Part shown: positions 55,349 through 64,000 of the stretch, one piece after another | Position numbering within the stretch: the stretch's first letter is position 1 | Layout of the letters: the number at the start of each line of letters is the position of its first letter | Assembly (NCBI GenBank): GCA_951799425.1 | Contig: OX637395.1 | Coordinates: 41,717,173-41,781,172, forward strand | Source of the DNA: Ilex aquifolium | Taxonomy: Eukaryota; Streptophyta; Magnoliopsida; Aquifoliales; Aquifoliaceae | Direction of reading: 5' to 3' | DNA length: 64,000 nucleotides | Notes under the pieces: model-generated | What the model was told of the DNA's origin: nothing | Seen by the model: only the letters and a program-made list of their open reading frames with translations | Database searches by the model: none | Made by a program: the position numbers and the translations under genes

Positions 55349-56707
55349 TGATAAGCTTGAAATTAATTGGGTCAGGCCCAATGAAAATAAACCAAGAGAG
55401 ACTCAAATATTCAGTATCCAGAAAGGAGCCCAAACAGAACTGGGTCAACCCATCAAGAGAGAAGCCAACAAGGGAGTCATAAAGTCAATGCCCAACAAGG
55501 GATCAACGGGCGCCGCCCAAAGGGGGTCACCCAAGCCTAGGTGCCACCAAGGGGGCGCCGCCCATGGCCTAGCCCTCCTATTCCTCTTGCTCTTTCTTCA
55601 CTCCAATGCAAGTCCAACCCACTCCAACTCAAGCCCAAAATCCTCCTCCGAAGGAATAGGAGCACGAGGGAGAAAATATCGGGATAGGCACGGAATCTCC
55701 TACCATAACTGTACTTACTAAAATAGTAGAAGTCATCTCCCTCACGTCATTGTCTCACCGCCTCACCAAACCTATATAATGTAAGTTCTCTCCACATAGA
55801 GGGCATGTCCAAGATCCTGGAGACTTCTACAATTTGAGATCTCTACACACACTACACCTCCCTACACACATTGCTCCTCTCTCCCAAGGCACTGTAATAC
55901 TTAGGGGTGTTCAAATTTCTGATTGGCCGCAATTTCTTACCCTACCCTACCCGCAAAAAATATATTTATATTTTTTATATTTTTTTAATAATTATAAGAG
56001 TATTTGTATAGTATAATTTTTATATTATAACATTGTTATTATTGTGGATGTTTGAGTTGCTAAAATATGGACTTGTTTTTTGTATAGGTTACATGATTTT
56101 GTGGTGAACTGATGATCTATTAGAGTAATTATGATTTTAATGTGTTTCATATCGTTTAAACTTAAAATAATTGTTATTGTATTTGTATAACAATTATGAT
56201 GGATTGATGTTCATGCTTTCTTGTATTTTATTGTAATTGTTGTTGTAATTATTTTAGGTTTTAGTGTTATTGATTTATTGTGTTGTTAAATTGATACCTG
56301 TTATTTAATTGAATTGTTAAAATGATCTAAAAATTAATAGCTACAAAAGTGTTTATCCGACTTCCTGATCGGGTAGGGTAGGCCAAGAAAAAAAAATTTC
56401 GCAAAGTATCGGGTAGGAAGACGGAAGACTATATTTCCTACCCGTAGGGTAGGGTGAACACCCCTAGTAATACTCCCGGAGTTACTCTCCCGGTAACTTT
56501 GTTCATCAATAAAGATCTCCAGTCACTGCAGCCGTTCTCGAGAGTGGAGTAGGTCACCCGGACTGAACCACTATAAATCTTTGTGTTGACTCTATATTTA
56601 CTGTTTTGCCATTGATCTGTCATTGATTATTTATTTATTGCTCATTAATTACACCTGTTCATATACTTGATTGTTGATCTTGCACAAAACCGATCTGTGC
56701 ATCATTA
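55349..56707 (+). repeat. 5' LTR (with nested MITE)
   Basis: Without the nested MITE and its target duplication this LTR is 786 bp, close to the 779-bp 3' LTR. TATA-like CCTATATAATG near 55772 gives the plus orientation. Confidence 0.85.
55902..56466. mobile_element. hAT MITE nested in the 5' LTR
   Basis: A 565-bp element with perfect 12-bp inverted ends TAGGGGTGTTCA / TGAACACCCCTA and an exact 8-bp target duplication GTAATACT (55894-55901, 56467-56474). The 3' LTR keeps the uninterrupted site (CACTGTAATACTCCCGG), proving the insertion. AT-rich, with GGGTAGGGTA motifs near both ends; no coding. Confidence 0.93.
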
Positions 56708-56755
56708 GTTTGACACCGTCTGTGGGAAACGACTTGTTTTCTACTTTCTTAATCC

Positions 56756-58330
56756 ATGGTAATCACAACCAGATCAATGAGCCAACAGCCGGGAGACAAC
56801 AACCCGACCCATCGGGAGGAGGTTCCGCCTCCCCCGGCATCATCGGAGCCATCTGCTACGGTGACCCCCATTGTCGGACAACAGCTCCTCAAAACCATGC
56901 AACTGCTGGTGAACCAAAACCAGCAGATTATCCAGCTGATGCTCGCCCAAGGGGGCATCGCCCCTCACCTCGTGGGAGGAGTCTCACTCCCTCTGACAGG
57001 AGAGCCACTACCTATCCCCCTTGGGCGTCAGACAGCCCCTCACCATGGGGTCCCTCGCCAGAATGCCCCAAGACCACACCAGGGCGCCCTTCGCCCAGTA
57101 GTCCCTCCTCAGCGCGCAGGGAGCTCACGTGTTCCCCCTCCACACATACCTGCCCAGGAGGACGAGGGAGAGAGTCAATATGACGACCATAGAAGCCAGT
57201 ACCACCACCCGACGGAGGATGTCCCCAACCAATTGGACGAGAAGATCATAGAGGTACAGAACCAACTCGGCAACGCCCTCAACGCCATGAAGGCATAGGC
57301 GCCCGAGACAGTGGACTACCTGGTAAGGCATACCGACACACCTTTTGTTGCTGATATTGTCAATTATCTTTTGCCCTCGAAGTTCAAGATGCCCACCATC
57401 GACATCTTCGACGGCACCAAAGACCCCCTCGACCATCTTGACACATATAAGTCTCTCATGCAACTCCACAACGTGCCTGAGGAGATCATGTGTAGAGCTT
57501 TCCCTACCACCTTGAAGGGGTCTGCTCGCCAGTGGTTCTCCAAGATAAGGCCCTTCTCCATCCGCTCTTTCGCAGAGCTTAGTAGGGCCTTCGTCTCCCA
57601 CTTCATTGGGGGACGTCGACATCAGAAACCCGTGACCCACCTGCTCACCATCAAGCAATACACGGATGAAAGCCTCAGAGACTACCTCGCTAGTTTCAAC
57701 GAGGAGGTCCTCCAGATTGAAGAGCCAGATGATAAGGTAGCCTTGGCCGCCTTTATCGCTGGTCTGCGCTCCTCCAGCTTTATGTTCTCCATCCTCAACA
57801 AGCCGCCCTCCAGCATGCCCGAGTTGCTATCAAGGGCACAGAAGTACATGAACGCTGAGGACGTCACCAAGGCCAGACGAGGTGAGTCCTCCCATGGGAG
57901 CGAGAAAAGGAAGGACACCCGCGAAGACAAGTGGGAGGCGGAGAATAAGAGAAATAGAACCGAAAGAGTCTCTGTCAAGGACCGTCTCGGTCCGTACCCC
58001 CCGAGAGAACGACAACCTTTCACGCCACTCAATGCCTAGGTGGAGCATATCCTATTCCAGATACAGGATGACCCCACATTCCGCTGGCCCGAAAAAATGA
58101 AGTCCGCCCCAAACTGCAGAAATCCCAGCAGGTACTGTCGCTTCCACGGCGACCATGGCCACGACACTGACGATTGCTTTGATCTTAAAAGGCAGATTGA
58201 GGAGCTCATACAGCGTGGCCAGTTGAGGCAGTACATTGCTGGTAGAGGACCGGCCCCACCACCTGGTCGGGACCAGGACGACAAAGAACGCCAGCAACCC
58301 CTCGGAGAAATCCAGACAATCTCCTGAAGG
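56756..58330 (+). other. gag-like region of the LTR element
   Basis: Contains the retrotransposon gag core (for example DIFDGTKDPLDHLDTYKSLM and AFIAGLRSS) as found in Tat-lineage Ty3/gypsy gag, and further on a knuckle-like segment with CRFHGDHGHDTDDCF. Treated as a fossil: not a single intact reading frame. Confidence 0.8.
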
Positions 58331-58559
58331 CTAGGAGGATGAGGCGACTCCGACTCCGTCGAGAAAGTCCTTTGGGACACCGACATCTGAAAATTTTATC
58401 TATCCTTTATTGTTTCAGTCAATTTATTTTGTTATTTGTTACTTTATGAAATAAAATTCTGCGAAGATTATTGTGTCCAAAATTGTTTTGCTTTCCCAAA
58501 AATTAACAAAAATCAGAACATGGCCTAACAACGAGGCAGACAAAAAGGCAAAATACGCC

Positions 58560-59060
58560 CAATACTAGGCGCCCAGCATCAGGCGTCCAGCCTCAGGCGC
58601 CCTCCTCATCCCCATCTCAATGGAATGAGTCTAACACCAGGCGCCCAGCCTCAAGCCCCCAACAACAGGCGACTAGCCTTAGGCGCCCTCCTCATCTCTA
58701 TCTCCATGGAATGAGCTCAGCCTCAGGCGCCCAGCCCCAAGCGCCCAACAGCAGACGCCCAACACTAGGTGCCCTCCTCATCTCCATCTCAATGGAATGA
58801 GCCCAGCAACAGGCGCCAAACAATAGACGCCCTCCTCATCTCCATCTTAATGGAATAAGCCTAGCAGCAGGCGCCCAACACCAGACGCCCAGCCTCAAGC
58901 GCCCTCCTCATCTCCATCTCAATGGAATGAACCTATCACTAGGCACCCAACACCAGGCGCCCTCCTCATCTCCATCTCAATGGAATGCGCCCAGCACCAG
59001 ACGCCCAACACTAGGCGCCCAGCCTCAGGTGCCATCCTCATCTCCATCTCAATGGAATGA
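58560..59060 (+). repeat. GGCGCC-rich tandem repeats in the LTR element
   Basis: Units built from CTCCTCATCTCCATCTCAAT plus GGAATGAGC and a variable number of AGGCGCCCAGC-type modules; about eight repeats in roughly 500 bp. Confidence 0.8.
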
Positions 59061-59430
59061 GCCTCTGCCACGACAACCATCTCCCGAGATTATACGTAGC
59101 TCGGCCTCTATGACTCTGCTCTCGCGCAAGTAGTCAACCTCTGCTACGGCAGCCATCTCCCGAGACTATACGTAGCTCGGCCTATGACTCTGCTCTCGCG
59201 CAAGTAGTCACCTAGTAAGCCTCTACCATGGCAGCTATCTCCCGAGACTATACGTAGCTCGGCTTATGATTCTACTCTCGCGCAAATAGTCACCTAATAA
59301 GCCTCTGCCACGGTAGCCACCCCCGAGACTATACGTAGCTCGGCCTATGACTTTGCTCTCGCGCAAGTAGTCACCTAGTAAGCCTCTGTCACGGCAGCCA
59401 CTCCGAGACTATACGTAGCTCGACCTTAGC
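59060..59430 (+). repeat. About 80-bp tandem repeats in the LTR element
   Basis: Five units containing CCCGAGACTATACGTAGCTC and, except in the last unit, TCTCGCGCAAGTAGTCA, spaced 75-82 bp apart with small differences. Confidence 0.85.
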
Positions 59431-60059
59431 TCATGCAGCCCTTTCTCGGGATGCCCACAGCTCTGACTTTGCTCTCATTCAAACAGCCTGCCTCTTTCTC
59501 CAAGTAATCATGTTAGATATTTTAATGTTAGAATAACATTATTTTTGTCAGGCACACTTTTGAAATTCAGACCGTCTGCAACCCGCGGGACTACCTACAA
59601 CTCCCGTAAAAACCACATCGGAGTCTCAACCCCTATAGCGGCACAAGAGTTAACTCTAGTACACACATGAGCCATAGTCTAGGAAGGAGTGGGGGCACCA
59701 CCGGGTCCCATCTCCCAAGAAGCAACCTAACCATCGGACCTTGGCCAAGAAGCACTGGGGGCATCAAACCTCGCCCTCTTGGGAGGAGGAGAAGACACCA
59801 CCCTAAAAGCACATAGAGTCTCCATCATCGCCCTATCAACAGGACGCCTGTAATCAGAGATAAGGTCAGCTAATGACCAAGCACTAGAGAGGCGTTGCCC
59901 ATAGCAAGACTCAAGGCGTTGCCCAAACATAGCAGCGCTCAAGGCCTCTTGCGTCACCCAAGGCGCCCTGCCAACCTCTTGGCATCACTCAAAGCACCTT
60001 ACCAGTCTCCAGGTGGCGCCCTCAGCAGCTCTCCCTCTCACCCAAAGGAGGCGCCCAAG

Positions 60060-60330
60060 TCTTCTTCTTGCCCAAAGGAGGCCAAGCCCAAGAAAGAAAA
60101 AAAAAAAAGAAAGAGGGAGAAGGGAGGCGATGCCCAAGGAAAAAAAAAAAGAGGAGGAGGCCAGGAGGCGGCGCCCAAGCCCAAGAAAAAAAAAAAGAGG
60201 AGGAGGCCAAGAGGCGGCGCCCAAGCCCAAGGAAGAAAAAGAAAAAAAAAAAAGGAGGAGGAGACGTCCAAGCCCAAGAAAGAAAAAAAAAAGAGGAGGA
60301 GGCCAGGAGGCGGCGCCCAAAGAAAAAAAA
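60060..60330 (+). repeat. Purine-rich repeat block in the LTR element
   Basis: Repeats of GGAGGAGGCCAGGAGGCGGC followed by GCCCAAGCCCAAG and runs of 10-12 A. Gives spurious Lys/Arg/Pro-rich frames on one strand and Phe-rich frames on the other. Confidence 0.8.
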
Positions 60331-60486
60331 AATTATATCCGATACCGATAAATTCAGCAAGTCTCCGAAGATGAAAAAGCACCGTGGGAAGTAAGAAAAT
60401 TTCTACTCACTCAAGCGAAGACGAAATACATGCCCTCAACCCCTTCCTCTCGCAAAAAGTCAGAGGCTTGGAGCATGGGGGGCAAA

Positions 60487-61265
60487 TGATGAGCCCGAAA
60501 TTAACTGGGTCAGACCCAATGAAAATAAACCAAGAAAGACCCAAATATTCAGTATCCAGAAAGGAGTCCAAACAGAACTGGGTCAACCCATCAAGAGGGA
60601 AGCCAACAAGGGAGTCATAAAGCCAACGCCCAACAAGGGATCAAAGGGCGCCGCCCAAAGAGGGTCACCCAAGCCTAGGCGCCACCAAGGGGGCGCCGCC
60701 CATGGCCTGGCCCTCCTGTTCCTCTTGTTTTTTCTTCATTCCAATGCAAGTCTAACCCACTCTAACTCAAGCTCAGAATCCTCCTCCGAAGGAATAGGAG
60801 CACGAGGGAGAAAATATCAGGATAAGCACGGAAATCTCCTACCATAACTGTACTTACCAAAATAGTAGAAGTCCTCTCCCTCACGTCACCGCCTCACCAA
60901 ACCTATATAATGTAAACCCTCTCCACATAGAGGGCATGTCCAAGGACCTGGAGACCTCTACAATTTGAGATCCCTACACACACTACACCTCCCTACACAC
61001 ATTACTTCTCTCTCCCAAGGCACTGTAATACTCCCGGAGTTACTCTCCCGGTAACTTTGTTCATCAATAAAGATCTCCGGTCACCGCAGTCGTTCCCGAG
61101 AGTGGAGTAGGTCACCCGGACCGAACCACTATAAATCTTTGTGTTGACTCTATATTTACTGTTTTGTCATTGATCTGTCATTGATTGCTTATTTATTGCT
61201 CATTAATTACACATGTTCATATACTTGACTGTTGATCTTACACAAAACCGATTTGTGCATCATCA
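60487..61265 (+). repeat. 3' LTR
   Basis: 779 bp, TGATGAG..TCATCA, followed by the target duplication AGTTG. It lacks the MITE seen in the 5' LTR. Confidence 0.88.
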
Positions 61266-61994
61266 AGTTGGGACCTACTATCAATTTAATGACTATGATT
61301 CATTATGTATGTCAAGACTAGGAAAGACCGTTTCGAATTCTCTTGCAATTGTAACTCTTCTAAAGATGTGCACTCATCGGAATGAGAAAATGGTAACTTT
61401 CTATCTACTTTTTCTCTCAATTTGAAGAGGTTGATTTTGATGAGTTGGTTAACTTTTTATCTTTCCATGGTACCGAACAACGGATTGTTGTTGAGCATTT
61501 CGTATGTAAGCTATCTGGACAAAAAGGCCTAAGATCCAACAAGCCACCTTCTTACCATCATCTCCATTGCAACTAACAGAATCTCATTAAAAAAGGGTTT
61601 TACTAAATTTCTACTTATTAAATAGATCGAGGCTAAACCCATATCCACCAACTTCCTTTTGAAAATTTTCGGCCTACTAAGACTGCTGGTGTGCCGTCCA
61701 GAGGCCAAGTTTAACTATTCAGTTGATACCAAAGAGAAGCTGATACATCATTATTTTAGAATCTGGTAATTTCAATCTGATTTTCACAAAAGATCAGAAA
61801 ATCACACCTGAGGTCCTTCAATATTTAGTGATCCACCAAAATATATAGAAACTGAACAGTAGATACATAGAAATGCAATGAAATCAAAGCAAAACAATGA
61901 AGGCTTGAAGGAATAGGAATTTCAAGACTTTTATTGACTTCAAATTGTGGTATTCATTATAAGACTGCTTGGCAAAAAGAAATATTATTTGTGT
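61266..61994. other. Spacer and duplicated 3' flank of PAP copy B
   Basis: 61271-61476 is unique spacer. From 61477 the text is homologous to 49404 onward: the shared ACAACGGATTGTTGT, then the PAP 3' flank with small indels. No gene seen. Confidence 0.6.
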
Positions 61995-63934
61995 TCATGA
62001 TTGGGCACTTGTAGAATCATCAACTGGATGCCAAAATCGATTGAAAAACCACAACGAATCAGCTTCCACAGCATACCCATCCTGATTTCGGTGCCAACCA
62101 TAGTAAGCGTGGGTTCGATTCTTGATATCAAAAATGGCATGACCAAAACTGGCCTCGCGAAAAGCTGAGTACTTCGGTTGTGGCTCTGTCATGCTGCAAC
62201 ATATCAGAAGCAGAAGAACACCCTATTAGTATAGTTCTCAATAAATTGGAGGCTATTATTAAATCATATAGAAGAGCTTTTACTTGGTTGCCAAGCCCTC
62301 AAGGTTTCCTCCATCACCAATGGTTATGTATACAGGGGCAGATTGGTCACTAACAGGGCTGCAGATGCCGTTCACTACATTGTAAGCAATGTTCGATACT
62401 CGTTCCTGTCATATGCAACATTACTTGTTAAGTACAGCAGGAAGCCTGGAGCATTCAAGATTTTCTTTTGATTGTGATATCAACAATATGGATGTTCATT
62501 TTGGATTCCTCTGAAAAAAAATTATGCATTTTGGTTGCGAATTTAGATGGGATTGAAACAGATGCTGAAGAAGAAGTTCATAGAATTTGTTGTGAAGGAG
62601 TGTTTAGAGAACCCAAAAATAAAAAACTTTAGGGGAAGTATTAAAGAAGAGCACTTACTGATCGTTCATAGGCGTGAACATGACCAGCAAACACAACATC
62701 GACTTTGTACCGCACAAACCATGGCTCATACATGACTCTCATGGTTTCTCCTTCCATATAATGGTAGTTGTAGCTATTATACCATGGGGAATGCATGAGA
62801 ACAATCAACCACGGCGTCTCACTCCTATTGACTTTTGGTAGCTCTGCCTCAAGCCATTTGTACTGAGGAGTGTACTTGCCTGAAAAAGGAAGGTTGACGT
62901 TCAAAATCATTATATGCCTAAATCGGTTATGGTGAGTAGAATGTAAAAGTTTCCCGTGATGATGCCACCAGTGGATGAATGAGAACTTGTAGCCACTATA
63001 ATACAGGAAAATAGAGCATATGCAAATAGCAAAGCTATCAATTGTGCAGTAATTATTATGGTGGAATCATGCAAGTTTCTCATCTTTTATTTTTTGCCTG
63101 TTCGCTAGGCACATAATTTGTCGTTACTCGAAGACAGAACACCGTTCCCACAAATTTTGTAAAGAACAAAAAAATACAAAAATGCATTGATTCCAAAATG
63201 TGAAATTGCAGTTGATTCTCAAACAATTTTCATAATCAGACTTGCCGGCTGATTCATTATGATTTGTGACTAAATCATATTAACAGTAGCATGTTTGGTG
63301 ATGTGCCACATTTTCGATTGACAGTCAAACAGCCATATTCAGGTGTTATGGAATCATTTCTTGTTAAAAGAATTAGAATACTGAAATTTGAAATGTATTG
63401 ATGTCCTTACCATACGCCGAATATGAAGACAAGACAATGATGTATGCTGAAGCTCGCTTGATTGAATACCAAAAGGGGGCAGTGCTATTTGATGCCTTAT
63501 AAGGGACATGATACCGATGACTATAAGGCTTGAAGGGTTTAGTTTCACCCTGGAACAAATCAACAATCTTCTGTTACAACAACATTTTTCTCCAGAAATA
63601 ATTCAAATCTTCATAGACGTCCATATAACATGAAAATACATAACACTCCCTTTTTATGGAAGAGAATGAAAGAACATTATATATTTCACTCCACAAGAAA
63701 GAGGGTGGGCGATTTCATGATCAGGAGCTATGACAGTGAACACAGCAACAACAAGAAGCACAATTATGTGAAGAACAAAGTTAGGAAAAAGGATTTCCTA
63801 GAGTTAGCAGAAGGGGTTAAAATTGATGCAACAAAGTATTGACAACTTCAAATCTGCGAAGGCATTTGAGAGATTGCACTGATAAGACATCCAAGAATTC
63901 CTAAATGAACAGGAATTCACCTAATATGAAAATA
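61995..63934 (-). CDS. PAP10: Purple acid phosphatase copy B, 3' exons
   Basis: Second copy of the phosphatase, in the same direction as copy A. Four exons on the minus strand lie inside the window: 63549-63411, 62879-62659, 62405-62284 and 62193-61995. Their lengths (139, 221, 122, 199) and splice sites equal those of copy A, and the frame is open throughout. It keeps [15 protein letters not shown] and the C-terminus SAQS. In exon 6 it reads [17 protein letters not shown], the text I expect for the family, where copy A reads [17 protein letters not shown]. The intron before exon 5 runs to a Helitron end at 63935 and off the window, so exons 1-4 are unseen. Intron 4 lacks about 40 bp that copy A has (junction near 63840). 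Copies differ by about 3-5% by eye. Confidence 0.88.
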
Positions 63935-64000
63935 CTAGAGGTAAGCCGTGCCTAAAGGCACAATACAATGTGAATAGTTTTGAGAGAGATGTTGATGGCC
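63935..64000 (-). mobile_element. Helitron 3, 3' end only
   Basis: The minus strand ends with the hairpin GTGCCTTTAGGCAC, then GGCTTACCT, then CTAG before a T. The element continues beyond the window. The matching place in PAP copy A (52141-52150, AAATATAAGCC) is uninterrupted and shows the A/T target. Confidence 0.8.

Larger units (their letters stand above)
55349..61265 (+). mobile_element. Non-autonomous gag-bearing LTR retrotransposon (TR-GAG type, Ty3/gypsy)
   Basis: Fossil element of 5.9 kb with two LTRs that start TGATRAG and end TCATYA, and a perfect 5-bp target duplication AGTTG (55344-55348, 61266-61270). Downstream of the 5' LTR lies GACACCGTCTGTGGGAA, the primer-binding-site context common in Tat-lineage Ty3/gypsy elements. 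A purine-rich GCATGGGGGGCAAA precedes the 3' LTR. The internal region of about 3.8 kb holds a gag-like region and then tandem repeats. I see no pol-type domain, so the element fits the gag-only non-autonomous class. The LTRs differ by roughly 6-7% by eye, mostly transitions, suggesting an age of a few million years, depending on the rate used. It looks broken, with about one or two interruptions in the gag region. It sits between the two PAP copies. Confidence 0.85.

Noticed and set aside
57125-57658. 177-codon minus-strand frame opposite the gag region
   Set aside because: Shadow of the GC-rich gag-like sequence on the plus strand; no independent motif.
59060-59430. Regular repeats of about 80 bp with conserved cores, superficially CRISPR-like
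   Set aside because: This is a plant genome, units are tandem and similar along their whole length, there are no unique spacers, and they lie inside an LTR element.
60013-60394. Several overlapping Lys/Arg/Pro-rich and Phe-rich open frames
   Set aside because: Products of purine-rich tandem repeats inside the LTR element.

Overview
Nuclear DNA of a flowering plant, most likely a woody core eudicot. Spliced plant genes with GT..AG introns sit in AT-rich, repeat-laden spacers. I cannot name the species.

Layout: (1) 1-2044, last exons of a DRD1/CHR35 SNF2-type remodeler (+). (2) 3932-7326, a BLH7-type BELL homeodomain gene (-), convergent with DRD1; a solo LTR lies in its leader or upstream region. 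(3) 10-20.9 kb, gene-poor spacer with hAT-like MITEs, a foldback and tRNA-derived SINEs. (4) 20985-27117, a complete 18-exon GH35 beta-galactosidase (+). (5) 28560-31747, two non-autonomous Helitrons four bases apart. (6) 32689-33680, a long-arm foldback ending about 120 bp before the SHL start codon. (7) 33800-48228, SHL (BAH-PHD histone reader, +), five coding exons over 14.4 kb; its two giant introns hold hAT elements and a 2.07-kb solo LTR, and the last exon is only 27 nt. (8) 49340-49411, tRNA-Glu(CTC) (-). (9) 50167-54436 and 61995-beyond the window edge, two direct-tandem copies of a PAP10-type purple acid phosphatase (-). Between them sits a gag-only LTR retrotransposon (55349-61265) whose 5' LTR carries a hAT MITE. 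A third Helitron end lies in copy B at the window edge.

The genes do not form a pathway. Two (DRD1, SHL) are chromatin factors, one is a TALE transcription factor, and two kinds are secreted enzymes (beta-galactosidase, acid phosphatase). From memory, DRD1, BLH7 and PAP10 are near neighbours in Arabidopsis (At2g16390, At2g16400, At2g16430), so this looks like an expanded conserved block.

Main points of interest: the exons of PAP copy A add up to one base short of an open frame. The PAP duplication edge falls inside the tRNA-Glu gene. Paired copies (LTR/LTR and PAP/PAP) preserve the empty sites of later insertions. I found no convincing wholly new system.
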